DNA from: Bacillota bacterium
Lineage (GTDB): Bacteria > Bacillota > Clostridia > Christensenellales > Borkfalkiaceae
Length of the DNA stretch: 64,000 nucleotides
Direction: 5' to 3'
Assembly: GCA_003343995.1 (NCBI GenBank)
Contig: QAKE01000011.1
Location: forward strand, 124,001 to 188,000
Part shown: positions 33,417 through 41,915 of the stretch, in pieces
Numbering within the stretch: the first letter of the stretch is position 1
Layout: each line of letters begins with the position of its first letter
Notes under the pieces: model-generated
What the model was told of the DNA's origin: nothing
Seen by the model: the letters and a program-made list of their open reading frames with translations, nothing else
Databases searched by the model: none
Translations under genes and position numbers: made by a program

Positions 33417-34574
33417 TCAAAAATCTTTGTTGCCGCTGCAACAAGAAGCGGTGCTTTCGATTTCCACCAGAACCAACTCGGTGCGGCCTTCGGTGCGCAC
33501 CCGGTAGCCCCAGGTGCCGGTCCCGCCGCTGACCACAGCGGCACAGGTGGGTGTGACCTGCCTCATGCCGTAGTTGAGTTCATTGTACCGGAACAGCCGG
33601 GCCAGCAGGCCGGTGGGCCAGATCTGCCCGCCGTGGGTGTGGCCGCTGAGGATGAGGTCCGCCCCGGCGGCGGCGGCGGCCAGTTCCCGGGGTTCGTGGT
33701 CCAGCCAGAGGGTGTAGACCTCGTCGGGGCCGCCCGGCAGAAGGTCGGCAGGGGAGAGGCGGCGGCCCTGGCAGAAGAGCCAGTCCCGCCGGCCCACCAC
33801 CCGCAGCGGAACCCCTGAGAGGATGGGCTGGGACTGGTCCTCCAGAATCTGGATGCCGGCGGCGTGGAAGGCGGCTTCCAGATCGGCGCGGGTGAAGCTG
33901 GCGGTGGTCCAGTAATGGCCCAGATCATGGTTGCCGTAGACAAAATATTTGCCCAGCGGCGGGGTGAGCTGGCCGAAAAACTGGCAGAAGGCGTCGAAGT
34001 CGGTCCGGGAGGTGTATTCGTCGAAGATGTCGCCGGTGAGGACGATGAGGTCGGGCGCGGCCAGGGCAATTTTTTCCCGCAGTTCGGGGATGCGGGTGTG
34101 GTTCATGGTGGGGCCGGGGTGGAGGTCGCTGATCTGGAGCACCCGCAGCGAGCCGCCGGGCAGGGCCTTGGCAGTGGTGAGGCGGTAGCGGGTGAGCCGC
34201 AGGACCACCGCCCGCCGCCGACCCCAGAGCATCCAGAGCGCGGTGACGGCCCAGGGCAGCAGTCCCCCGGCATAGACCGTCTGCCAGACCGAAAGCACCG
34301 GCCCGCCTGCCAGGCGGGCCAGCAGGGTGGCGCCGTCGCAGAGGAGGTAGAGGACGGTGAGGTGGCCCACAAAGACCATCCCGAAGCCCAGGGGATTACG
34401 GCTGAGGAAAGAGATCCCCCACAGCAGCAACAGCGGAAGCCCGTAGTAAAGCAGGCGCCGGTCTCCGGCAAAGACCTGCACGAAGGGCAGGTCGAGGAAG
34501 TTGAGGTAGAGGATGACGGCCACCAGGGCCTGACCGATTTTGGGGATGGTGAACTGGATAAAATGGCTATACAT
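33417..34574 (-). CDS. Membrane-bound metallophosphoesterase
   Basis: 385 residues. Residues 1-125 hold about four helices; the calcineurin-like domain follows with SDLHPGP, TGDIFDEY, YGNHDLGH and SGHTHGG, the complete metal-binding set of the YaeI/YkuE group. These enzymes have been linked to lipid or sugar phosphate cleavage; the substrate here is unknown. Ribosome site GGGAGG. The gene lies upstream of D-lactate dehydrogenase with an 85-bp gap. Confidence 0.88.
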   Translation of the reverse strand: MYSHFIQFTIPKIGQALVAVILYLNFLDLPFVQVFAGDRRLLYYGLPLLLLWGISFLSRNPLGFGMVFVGHLTVLYLLCDGATLLARLAGGPVLSVWQTVYAGGLLPWAVTALWMLWGRRRAVVLRLTRYRLTTAKALPGGSLRVLQISDLHPGPTMNHTRIPELREKIALAAPDLIVLTGDIFDEYTSRTDFDAFCQFFGQLTPPLGKYFVYGNHDLGHYWTTASFTRADLEAAFHAAGIQILEDQSQPILSGVPLRVVGRRDWLFCQGRRLSPADLLPGGPDEVYTLWLDHEPRELAAAAAGADLILSGHTHGGQIWPTGLLARLFRYNELNYGMRQVTPTCAAVVSGGTGTWGYRVRTEGRTELVLVEIESTASCCSGNKDF

Positions 34575-34659
34575 AAAAGGCCTCCCAGAGCGATGAGAGA
34601 TGGTTGCAAAACTATCCTACAAGACTTTCCCCAAAAAGAACGCAGAAACCCGCGGTCGT

Positions 34660-36021
34660 TCAGGCGCCCAGCACTGCGGCGGCGGTCTCGGTTTCTTCGG
34701 CATGGGCGGCGCCGAAGAGATAAAGGCTGCCCTCCCGGTCGGTGATCAGCAGCCAGGGGCCGGTGCGGGGGTCAAAACAGGCGGTGGCCTGCCCGTAGCC
34801 GCTGAGCATATATTGGCCCTTGCAGACGGTGTCCATGCCGGTGCCTGCGATGCGGCTGCGGCTGGGCAGGGTATCCAGCACCTCGACGTCGGCTATTTCG
34901 CACAGTGGCAGTTCATAGCAGCTGCCGCTGTGCCGGGCAACCAGGGTCTCCCCGTTGACCGAGACTTGCACCGGGGTGTGCTCCTCCACCGTGATCCAAA
35001 CCCCCAGCAGCGGCATGAGGAGCAAAAGGGCCGCCAGCAGGCCCAGCAAAACCTGCGCGCTCCGCCGGGCGAGATTGAAGGTGGTGTTGATGCCCACCCG
35101 GGCGTTGACCAGCAGGCTGGCGTCGTGGGGATTGTAGTAAAAAATCCCCCAGATCCAGTGCTCATCCTCGTCGGGATAAAAGCCCCGGCCGGCCTGGGCG
35201 GTCAGCTTTTCCTGGAGATGGCGCAGCCGAAATTCCATCCCGATGACCGCTGCCGTCAGGAGCATGGTCAGGGCCAGCGCGCCCGCCGCCGACCAAAAGG
35301 GATGGGCCATGCCCAACAGCAGGCACATGTTGAGCAGCGCCAGATACCAGGCGCTCCACAGCCAGCACCGGCGCCAGGCCCGGCGCCGAAGCCGGGTCAA
35401 AACCTCGGTAAGGGCGTCGTTGTCATCTGCCACCTCGGATTTCCGCCGGATGGCAAAACGATACATCAGCCAGAACAGCAGGATCACCGCGGCGTCCAAG
35501 GCCAGCACCCCGCCCAAAACGGTGCTGCCGCCCAAGAAAGCGGCGGCGGCCGGCAGGCTGCCGGCTGCCAAGGCCAGCAGGAACCAGAGATGGGTGAGGG
35601 GCGTTTCCTTCCACAATTCCGGCGAGGAGAGGCTGGCCACCGCGGTGTTTGTTCCCCGGGCGGGCTGCCAGCCCCGGCGGCGTTTGAGGTCTTTCAGCGC
35701 CAGATTGGTCCGGGCATAAAACACCTGGGGCAGCAGGATGACGAGATCCAGCCAGATCAGATAAAGGGTCAGGGAGATGCCCATCGAGACGGGGAGCAGG
35801 GCGCACAGCAGGCCGCTGCCCAGCAGGACCCAGAGAAGCCGGCGCTGCCGCAGCCGGAACTGCCCCAGCAGGCCGGCAAGTTCCTGGTCGGCCTGGGCGT
35901 TTTTGGGGAAGGTGACCCCCACCGCCAGGTTCTTTTTGAACACCGTTTCGTTTTTCATCTGAAGGTAGAGCACCGGCGGCACCCACAGCACGGTGGCCCA
36001 CAGGATCAGGTTTCCCCACAT
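34660..36021 (-). CDS. DUF5808-containing membrane protein
   Basis: 453 residues, about eight helices. The segment DEDEHWIWGIFYYNPHDASLLVN in residues about 285-310 is the DUF5808 signature. The C-terminal 100 residues form a beta-rich domain (SYELPLCEIADVEVLDTLP) resembling PH-like domains of membrane stress proteins. Overlaps the GntR gene by 16 nt, so the regulator controls it. Function unknown; YtrA-type operons usually answer cell-wall antibiotics. Confidence 0.75.
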   Translation of the reverse strand: MWGNLILWATVLWVPPVLYLQMKNETVFKKNLAVGVTFPKNAQADQELAGLLGQFRLRQRRLLWVLLGSGLLCALLPVSMGISLTLYLIWLDLVILLPQVFYARTNLALKDLKRRRGWQPARGTNTAVASLSSPELWKETPLTHLWFLLALAAGSLPAAAAFLGGSTVLGGVLALDAAVILLFWLMYRFAIRRKSEVADDNDALTEVLTRLRRRAWRRCWLWSAWYLALLNMCLLLGMAHPFWSAAGALALTMLLTAAVIGMEFRLRHLQEKLTAQAGRGFYPDEDEHWIWGIFYYNPHDASLLVNARVGINTTFNLARRSAQVLLGLLAALLLLMPLLGVWITVEEHTPVQVSVNGETLVARHSGSCYELPLCEIADVEVLDTLPSRSRIAGTGMDTVCKGQYMLSGYGQATACFDPRTGPWLLITDREGSLYLFGAAHAEETETAAAVLGA

Positions 36022-36395
36022 GATGTGTTCCCTCCTTTTTCCACAAGCGTTTCCACCAGGCGCAGGATCCCGGTCGAGTCCAGCCCGGCCAGCCGCAGTT
36101 CGGACAGGCAGACCTTCAGTGTGTGCAGGGTTTGCGGCGAAGGCCCGCCGGCCGGCCGGCCGGCGCTGACCACGGTGCCGCTGCGGCGGTCGGCCTGAAG
36201 ATAGCCCTCCTGTTTCAGCAGCTGGTAGGCTTTGCTCACCGTCATCACATTTACCCCGGCCTCTGCCGCCAGCGCCCGAACGGTGGGCAGCTGCTGGCCG
36301 GGGGCCAGTTTGCCATCTGCGATGCCCAGAACAATCTGATCCCGGATCTGCTGGTAGATTGGCATATCGCTGTCAAAAGCCAGATGTAGCAGCAT
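36006..36395 (-). CDS. GntR family regulator, YtrA subfamily
   Basis: 129 residues. Winged helix in residues 10-75 (IYQQIRDQIVLGIADGKLAPGQQLPTVRALAAEAGVNVMTVSKAYQLL) and the short helical C-terminus of YtrA proteins instead of a ligand domain. GGAGAGGAGG ribosome site. A 23-bp palindrome lies 35 bp before the ATG. It heads an operon with the DUF5808 membrane protein. Confidence 0.9.
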   Translation of the reverse strand: MLLHLAFDSDMPIYQQIRDQIVLGIADGKLAPGQQLPTVRALAAEAGVNVMTVSKAYQLLKQEGYLQADRRSGTVVSAGRPAGGPSPQTLHTLKVCLSELRLAGLDSTGILRLVETLVEKGGNTSCGET

Positions 36396-36429
36396 CAGTG
36401 CGCCCTCCTCTCCTGTGTTTTTGTCTTGT

Positions 36430-36452
36430 TTGTATTATATATAATAATACAA
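36430..36452. promoter_or_regulatory. 23-bp palindromic GntR/YtrA operator
   Basis: TTGTATTAT-ATATA-ATAATACAA, perfect arms of 9 bp, just before the GntR gene; it contains the TATAAT-like sequence on both strands and so should cover the promoter. Confidence 0.7.
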
Positions 36453-36478
36453 TAAAATGGGGCTGTCAAGGCAGCCGT

Positions 36479-36490
36479 CCCCCGCGAAAA
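36479..36490 (+). repeat. Direct repeat at the left border of the phage cluster
   Basis: CCCCCGCGAAAA, identical to 50488-50499; 20 bp before the phage promoter. Possible old attachment-site core. Confidence 0.45.
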
Positions 36491-36509
36491 GTGGCTGCTT
36501 TTTGTACTA

Positions 36510-36538
36510 TTGACAACCATAGGTTGTTACGCTATAAT
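36510..36538 (+). promoter_or_regulatory. Consensus promoter with dyad at the head of the phage cluster
   Basis: TTGACA, 17-bp spacer, TATAAT: both boxes perfect. The dyad ACAACC-ATA-GGTTGT (36513-36527) overlaps the -35 box, so a repressor may hold it shut. Confidence 0.8.
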
Positions 36539-36585
36539 ACGGAATACAGAAAACTGTTATATTGAAACGAAAAGGGAGGAGTTTC

Positions 36586-37008
36586 ATGGAGAAAAAAGAA
36601 AAGATGGAATGGTTGGGCCGCTACCGGGAGGCCATGCAGCAGGAAGATACCCTGCTGGAAGAACTGAAATGGCTCCGCGCCGACGCCGAACGGGTCAGCG
36701 CCGGCCTGGCAACCGCCGGGGGCGGCGGTGCCCCCTCCATCGACCGGCTTCCCCGGGCGGTGGAACGCATCGACGCCGCCCGCGCCGACCTGGAAGCCCA
36801 GGTGGAACACTGTATGGCCGTCCGCGCCCAGATCGTCCGCGCCCTGGCCTCGGTGCGCACCCCCGCCCCGCGGGATGCCCTCTACCGCCGCTATGTCCTG
36901 GGGCAGACCACCGAACAGATCGCCCAGGCCCTGCACCTGGTACCCCGCCGGGTGCGCCAGCTCTATGACAAGGGTCTGCAGGAAATCAATCTTTCAGAAT
37001 CCTGTTGA
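36586..37008 (+). CDS. Sigma-70-region-4-like / DUF1492-type phage regulator
   Basis: 140 residues. N-terminal coiled coil (WLGRYREAMQQEDTLLEELKWL), then a C-terminal sigma region 4-like helix-turn-helix (RDALYRRYVLGQTTEQIAQALHLVPRRVRQLYDKGLQEI). Proteins of this sort sit just before the terminase genes of many Firmicutes phages and control late transcription. Start set by GGGAGGAG. It is followed by a separate promoter-terminator pair, so it may act as the antiterminator or activator for the structural genes. Confidence 0.75.
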   Translation: MEKKEKMEWLGRYREAMQQEDTLLEELKWLRADAERVSAGLATAGGGGAPSIDRLPRAVERIDAARADLEAQVEHCMAVRAQIVRALASVRTPAPRDALYRRYVLGQTTEQIAQALHLVPRRVRQLYDKGLQEINLSESC

Positions 37009-37078
37009 TCTTTCCCCGGCATTTCCTCCCGCTTCCCCTGGGATACCTGGAGAAAATACATATTTCCGTAACGTATCC

Positions 37079-37107
37079 TTGTAATTCCACCCACCCCATG
37101 CTAGAAT
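37079..37107 (+). promoter_or_regulatory. Second promoter before the terminase genes
   Basis: TTGTAA, 17-bp spacer, TAGAAT. Transcripts would start near 37114 and meet a terminator after about 45 nt. Confidence 0.6.
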
Positions 37108-37136
37108 GATACCGTCGAAAGCTGTTGAGACAGGCA

Positions 37137-37160
37137 CCGCCTGACTCGGCGGCTTTTTTT
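37137..37160 (+). terminator. Terminator 30 nt after the second phage promoter
   Basis: CCGCC-TGACTC-GGCGG hairpin, then C and seven T. Lies 35 bp before the small terminase gene. Confidence 0.65.
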
Positions 37161-37194
37161 GATCCCAGGGGCCGTCGCCCGGAAAGGAGGGTGC

Positions 37195-37398
37195 ATGGAA
37201 CAGGAGCAACGGGGGATCACGCCGGACCATGTGTTGGCGGAGCTTGCGGGGATCGCCTTTGCCGATCTCGGCAGCCCCGGAGGCCCGCCCATCAAACCGG
37301 CCGACAAACTGCGTGCCCTCGAAATGATCTACAAATATCTGCGGATGGGGGAGGGCGACCCCGCCGGCGAGGGGGTGGTAATCGTGGACGGCGACTAG
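37195..37398 (+). CDS. Minimal small terminase subunit-like protein
   Basis: 67 residues. The segment KPADKLRALEMIYKYLRMGEG matches the C-terminal helix of terminase small subunits (consensus like KLKALELLGKYLGM). The N-terminal DNA-binding helix-turn-helix of usual TerS (140-180 residues) is absent. Position directly before the large subunit supports the call. Strong AAAGGAGG site. Confidence 0.55.
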   Translation: MEQEQRGITPDHVLAELAGIAFADLGSPGGPPIKPADKLRALEMIYKYLRMGEGDPAGEGVVIVDGD

Positions 37399-37425
37399 GC
37401 CGTCCCCATCGAAGGGAGGAAGGCT

Positions 37426-38664
37426 GTGACAATTCATCTCAAAGACCTGATGCCCCCGGCGTTCTGGCCGGTGCACCGGGCGCTGCGCGACGGCACGGTG
37501 CGGGAAATCCTGGCCAAGGGCGGGCGCGGGTCGGGCAAATCCAGCTACATCTCGCTGGAACTGGTGGTGCAGCTGCTGCGCCATCCCACCTGCCACGCCC
37601 TGGTGCTGCGCAAGGTGGGCAACACCCTGCGCACCAGTGTCTACGCCCAGATCTGCTGGGCCATCGGGGCGCTGGGGCTGGCCGGGCGGTTCCGGTGCAC
37701 CCTTTCTCCCATGGAGTGCACCTATCTGCCCACCGGGCAGAAGATCCTCTTCTTTGGGCTGGACGACGCCGGCAAGCTGAAAAGCCTCAAGCTGCCCTTC
37801 GGCTCGCTGGGACTGCTCTGGTTCGAGGAACTGGACCAGTACGACGGGCCGGAGGAGGTGCGCAACGTGGAACAGAGCGTCTTTCGCGGCGGGGACTTCG
37901 CCCTGGCCTTCAAGAGCTTCAACCCGCCCGCCATGGCCCGCAGCTGGGTCAACCGCTACGCCCGCACCCCGGCGCCGGGGCGGCTGATCCACCATTCCAC
38001 CTACCTGGAACTGCCCCGCAGCTGGCTGGGGGCCCGGTTCCTGGCCGACGCCGAAGCGCTGCGCCAGACCAACGAGCTGGCCTATCGCCACGAGTATCTG
38101 GGAGAGGTGGTGGGCAGCGGCGCGGCGGTCTTTGACAACCTGCGGCTGGAACCCATCCCGCCGGAAGTCACCGAGGGCTTTTCCCGGGTGTACCACGGGG
38201 TGGACTGGGGCTGGTATCCCGACCCATGGGCCTACAACGCCGCCGCCTACGACCCCGCTCGCCGCACCCTCTACCTCTTTGACGAGCTGACCCGCCGCCG
38301 CACCCCCAACCGGGAAACCGCGGCCCTGCTGCTGGACCGGGGGCTGGGAAGCCAGGACCTGCTCACCGCCGACGCCGCCGAACCCAAGAGCTGCGCCGAC
38401 TACCGGGCCTTCGGGCTGGCCTGCCGGGCCGCCCACAAAGGCCCCGGCAGCCTGGCCGGCAGCATGAAATGGCTGCAGAGCCTGTCGGCCATCGTCATCG
38501 ACCCGGCCCGCTGCCCCGACACCGCCGCCGAGTTCTCGGAGTACGAGTATGAGCGGGACCCCCGCACCGGCGAGGTGCTGCCGGGGTATCCCGACCTGAA
38601 CAACCACCACATCGACGCGGTCCGCTACGCGCTGGAAAGCGTCTGGCGCCGCCGCGGGCAGTGA
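37426..38664 (+). CDS. Phage terminase large subunit (PBSX/Terminase_3 type)
   Basis: 412 residues starting at GTG. ATPase domain: Walker A GGRGSGKSS near residue 35, Walker B LGLLWFEELDQ near 130. Nuclease domain: VDWGWYPDPWAYN, TADAAEPKSCADY and the final acidic NNHHIDAVRYALE. All catalytic parts look intact, so DNA packaging should be possible. GGGAGG ribosome site. Confidence 0.93.
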   Translation: MTIHLKDLMPPAFWPVHRALRDGTVREILAKGGRGSGKSSYISLELVVQLLRHPTCHALVLRKVGNTLRTSVYAQICWAIGALGLAGRFRCTLSPMECTYLPTGQKILFFGLDDAGKLKSLKLPFGSLGLLWFEELDQYDGPEEVRNVEQSVFRGGDFALAFKSFNPPAMARSWVNRYARTPAPGRLIHHSTYLELPRSWLGARFLADAEALRQTNELAYRHEYLGEVVGSGAAVFDNLRLEPIPPEVTEGFSRVYHGVDWGWYPDPWAYNAAAYDPARRTLYLFDELTRRRTPNRETAALLLDRGLGSQDLLTADAAEPKSCADYRAFGLACRAAHKGPGSLAGSMKWLQSLSAIVIDPARCPDTAAEFSEYEYERDPRTGEVLPGYPDLNNHHIDAVRYALESVWRRRGQ

Positions 38665-38702
38665 TTGCCCGGGAAAAGGCCGCGCCCCCAAAGGAGGAGT
38701 CT

Positions 38703-40049
38703 GTGAAAACCTTTCTGGAACAGGCGTTCGGCAAGGCCGACGCCACCACCCCCCGGATGCGCGCGGCCATCCGGGAATGGAACGACCTGTACTATGCCGT
38801 GCCCCGCCCCGGCGAGTCGGCCGACTGCCGGCTGCCGGTGCTCATCGTCAGCAAGCTCTGCCGCACCGTCTTTGCCGAGTATGAGGCCCGGGTCCTGCCC
38901 GGCGGAACCTCGGCGGCCTGGCAGCAGGGCAACCTGAAGGCGCTGGACGCCGTCCGCCGCCGGGCAATGCAGTACGCCCTGGTGGGCGGGGAATGTCTGC
39001 TCAAGCCGGTGCCCGCCGGCGCCGGGTTTGACTTCGTGCCGGTGCGGCGGGACTGCTTCGCCCCCCTGGCCCGGGACGCCCGGGGGCGGCTGCGGGCGGT
39101 GGGCACCATGGACCGGCTCACCGGCGGCAGGCGGCAGTACGCCCTGCTGGAACGCCGCACCGCCGGCGAGGACGGGCTGGTCATCGAGACCCGGCTCTTT
39201 GAGATGGCCGGCGAGGTGCTGGGCCGGGAAGCCCCCCTGGACACCCTGCCTCAGACCGCCGGGCTGCGGCCCACCCTGCTGCTGCCGGGGGTGCCGGGGG
39301 TGGGGCTGGCTGCCCTGCGCACCCCGCTGCTCAACTGTGTGGACGGCTCCGCCGACGCGGTGGCGGTCTTTGCCCCCGCCGTGGGGCTGATCCACAGCCT
39401 GGCCCGCACCGAGCGCCAGCTGCAGCAGGAATTCGCCAACGGCGCTTCCCGGGTGTTCGCCTCGGAGGACCTGCTGCGGGAGGACGGCATGGGCCGCCGG
39501 TCGCTGCAGGACGACCTCTTTGTGGGGCTGCCCGACGATCCCGCCAACCTGGGGGTGACGGTGTTCAGCCCGGCCTTGCGGGAACAGAGCTTTCTGGCCC
39601 GCAAGCAGGACATCCTGCGGGGCTGCGAGAGCCTGATCGGCCTCAAGCGGGGGATTCTCAGCGAGGTGGAGGCCACCGAGCGCACCGCCACCGAGATCAC
39701 CTCCAGCCAGGGAGATTACAGCCTGACCATCCAGGATTTCCAGCAGATGTGGGCCGATGGCCTGCGGGAAGCGCTGACCCTCTGCGACGCCCTGGGCCGG
39801 GCCTACGGCCTCTGCGACGGGGAGGCCCTGGACCTGGACGCCGCCTTGTCGGTGGACTGGGGGGACGGGGTGCTCTATGACCGCGCCCGCACCTGGGAGG
39901 AATACCGCCAGATGGTGGCCGACGGCATGCTGCGCCCCGAGCTGGCCCTGGCCTGGTACTTTGACCTGCCCCACAAGACGCCGGAGGATCTGCAGGCCAT
40001 CCGGGCCAGGTTCATGCCGGCGGCCCAACAAAACGAGACAGGGAGGTGA
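38703..40049 (+). CDS. Phage portal protein
   Basis: 448 residues. The start is GTG at 38703, with AAAGGAGG before it; an upstream GTG overlapping the terminase stop is less likely. Features of SPP1-type portals: RMRAAIREWNDLYY at the start, the membrane-facing ATEITSSQGDYSLTIQDFQQM block after the wing, and C-terminal YRQMVADGMLRPELALAWYF with PEDLQAIRARF. Forms the dodecameric DNA gate of the capsid. Confidence 0.88.
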   Translation: MKTFLEQAFGKADATTPRMRAAIREWNDLYYAVPRPGESADCRLPVLIVSKLCRTVFAEYEARVLPGGTSAAWQQGNLKALDAVRRRAMQYALVGGECLLKPVPAGAGFDFVPVRRDCFAPLARDARGRLRAVGTMDRLTGGRRQYALLERRTAGEDGLVIETRLFEMAGEVLGREAPLDTLPQTAGLRPTLLLPGVPGVGLAALRTPLLNCVDGSADAVAVFAPAVGLIHSLARTERQLQQEFANGASRVFASEDLLREDGMGRRSLQDDLFVGLPDDPANLGVTVFSPALREQSFLARKQDILRGCESLIGLKRGILSEVEATERTATEITSSQGDYSLTIQDFQQMWADGLREALTLCDALGRAYGLCDGEALDLDAALSVDWGDGVLYDRARTWEEYRQMVADGMLRPELALAWYFDLPHKTPEDLQAIRARFMPAAQQNETGR

Positions 40050-40050
40050 G

Positions 40051-40215
40051 ATGATGGAACCCCATGAGGAAACCCGGCCCGCGCCCTACGCCGCCTCCAC
40101 CGGCACCGCGCCGGTGCAGACCAGCGCCGAGGACTTTGCCCGGATGAGCTACCGGGAACGGCTGGCCCTGAAACGGACCGACCCCGAGGAATACCGCCGC
40201 CTGCGGGAGGGCTGA
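40051..40215 (+). CDS. Small conserved phage protein after the portal
   Basis: 54 residues, 1 nt after the portal stop, with GGGAGGTGAG upstream. The conserved part is FARMSYRERLALKRTDPEEYRRL, a helix often found in short proteins between portal and capsid genes. It may be a reduced scaffold or head-assembly helper; function unproven. Confidence 0.65.
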   Translation: MMEPHEETRPAPYAASTGTAPVQTSAEDFARMSYRERLALKRTDPEEYRRLREG

Positions 40216-40254
40216 TGCTCCCCGCCCCAGATCACAACAAAGGAGACAAATGCT

Positions 40255-41118
40255 ATGGCAGATTCTATGACCAAACTCGCAAACCTCATTGATCCCGAAG
40301 TCATGGGCGACATGGTGTCCGCCCGCATCCCCAAAAAGCTGCGGGTGGCCCCCTTCGCCAAGATTGACGACACCCTGATGGGGGTGCCCGGCGACACCAT
40401 CACGGTGCCCGCCTACGCCTACATCGGGGACGCCAGCGACGTGGCCGAGGGCCAGGAGGTGACCATTGAACAGATGACCACCTCCACCCGCAAGGCCACC
40501 GTCAAAAAGGCGATGAAGGGCATCTCCCTCAGCGACGAGGCGGTGCTCTCGGGCTATGGCAACCCGGTGGGGGAGGCCAACACCCAGCTGGCCATGGCCA
40601 TCGCCGCCAAGATCGACAACGACTGCATGGACGCTTTGCAGACCGCCAGCCTGAGCTATGACGGCAAGGCCGAAAACCTCTCTTACAGCGGTCTGGTGGA
40701 CGCGCTGGACCTCTTCCAGGAGGAACAGGGCAGCGACAAGGTGATCTTTGTCCATCCCAAGCAGGTCACCCAGCTGCGCAAGGACCCCGACTTCCTCAGC
40801 GCCGACAAGTACCAGGCCGGCACCATGGTTTCGGGGGAAATCGGCATCATCGCCGGCTGCCGGGTGGTGCCCTCGCTGAAGGTGCCCCAGGTGGAGGTCA
40901 GCGAGGTGCCCTGCTACGCCTGCCCCATCGTCAAGCTGGAAACCGACCCCGAGGTGGAGGACGAGGCCCCCGCCCTGACCATCTACCGCAAGCGGGATGT
41001 GAATGTGGAAACCGAGCGCAAGCCCAAGGCCCGGGTCACCGAGATCACCGCCGACGAGTTCTATGTGGCGGTGCTCTCCAACGAGGCCAAGGTGGTGCTG
41101 GCCAAGTTCAAGGCGTAA
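40255..41118 (+). CDS. Major capsid protein, N4-gp56 family (HK97 fold)
   Basis: 287 residues. Starts MADSMTKLANLIDPEVMGDMV, with the family blocks VPGDTITVPAYAYIGDA, ISLSDEAVLSG and VIFVHPKQVTQL. This family often does without an N-terminal scaffolding domain; none is seen here, and no protease gene is present. AAAGGAG site. GC-rich and intact. Confidence 0.88.
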   Translation: MADSMTKLANLIDPEVMGDMVSARIPKKLRVAPFAKIDDTLMGVPGDTITVPAYAYIGDASDVAEGQEVTIEQMTTSTRKATVKKAMKGISLSDEAVLSGYGNPVGEANTQLAMAIAAKIDNDCMDALQTASLSYDGKAENLSYSGLVDALDLFQEEQGSDKVIFVHPKQVTQLRKDPDFLSADKYQAGTMVSGEIGIIAGCRVVPSLKVPQVEVSEVPCYACPIVKLETDPEVEDEAPALTIYRKRDVNVETERKPKARVTEITADEFYVAVLSNEAKVVLAKFKA

Positions 41119-41130
41119 GGGGGCGGGACC

Positions 41131-41496
41131 TTGGCAGATTTCGCCTTTTACACCGAGAGATACCTGGGGGAGGACATCCCCGAGGCCCAGTTCCCCCGCT
41201 ACGCCAAGCGGGCGGGGGACAAGCTGAACTGCTACCGCCATCTCTACCAGGTGTCCCCCCGCCCCGGGGTGGAGCAGGCCGAGGACAACGCCCTGTGCGC
41301 CATCGCCGACGCCATGTACGAGTTTGACCAGGAGGACGCCCGCCGGGGCTTCGCCTCGGTGAGCGTGGGCAGTGTCAGCGAGAGCTACACCGCCCCCATG
41401 GAGCTCTCCTCCACCACCCTCTATCTGCGGGAGCGGTACTATCGCCAGGTGGCGGGGGACTTCCTGGTGATGCAGCGGGGGGTGCGGCATGGCTGA
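41131..41496 (+). CDS. Phage head-tail connector (adaptor) protein
   Basis: 121 residues starting at TTG (AAGGGGGCGGG upstream). Helical N-terminus with YLGEDIPEAQFPRYAKRAGDKL and CAIADAMYEF are typical of gp6/gp15-like adaptors that bind the portal ring. First of three short neck genes. Confidence 0.68.
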   Translation: MADFAFYTERYLGEDIPEAQFPRYAKRAGDKLNCYRHLYQVSPRPGVEQAEDNALCAIADAMYEFDQEDARRGFASVSVGSVSESYTAPMELSSTTLYLRERYYRQVAGDFLVMQRGVRHG

Positions 41497-41899
41497 TCGC
41501 GTGCCTTTCCGCTGGGCTTTGTGCCGCCAGACCGTCACCCTCTACCATCCCGACCACGACGCCGGCACCGTGACCCGCACCCTGCTGCACGGGGTTTTCT
41601 TTGACGCCCGACGCCGGGAAACCCTGGACAGCGACGGCGCCGAAGGATCGGGGTCCTTCCTGCTCATCATCCCGGCGGGGGCGGAACCCTTTTCCCTGGC
41701 CCCCGGCGACCGGGTGATGGAGGGGGAAGGCCCGGTGCTGGACTATGCCGGCTGGGCGGATTTTTCCCCCGCCAACACCCCGGGGGTGGCGGCGGTGCAG
41801 TATGTGGACCGCAAGACGCTGCGGGGCATCGTCACCCACACCGAGGCGGGTGGCTGGTGGACCAGCGGCGGCACCGGCGCCCACAGCCTGACCAACTGA
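41489..41899 (+). CDS. Phage head-closure (minor capsid) protein
   Basis: 136 residues, overlapping the adaptor by 8 nt. Beta-rich, with RRETLDSDGAEGSGSFLLIIPAGA and LAPGDRVMEGEGP, matching the putative minor capsid/head-closure proteins that follow adaptors in PBSX-like clusters. Assigned mainly from fold pattern and order. Confidence 0.62.
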   Translation: MADRVPFRWALCRQTVTLYHPDHDAGTVTRTLLHGVFFDARRRETLDSDGAEGSGSFLLIIPAGAEPFSLAPGDRVMEGEGPVLDYAGWADFSPANTPGVAAVQYVDRKTLRGIVTHTEAGGWWTSGGTGAHSLTN

Positions 41900-41915
41900 G
41901 AAAGGAGGCGACGGG

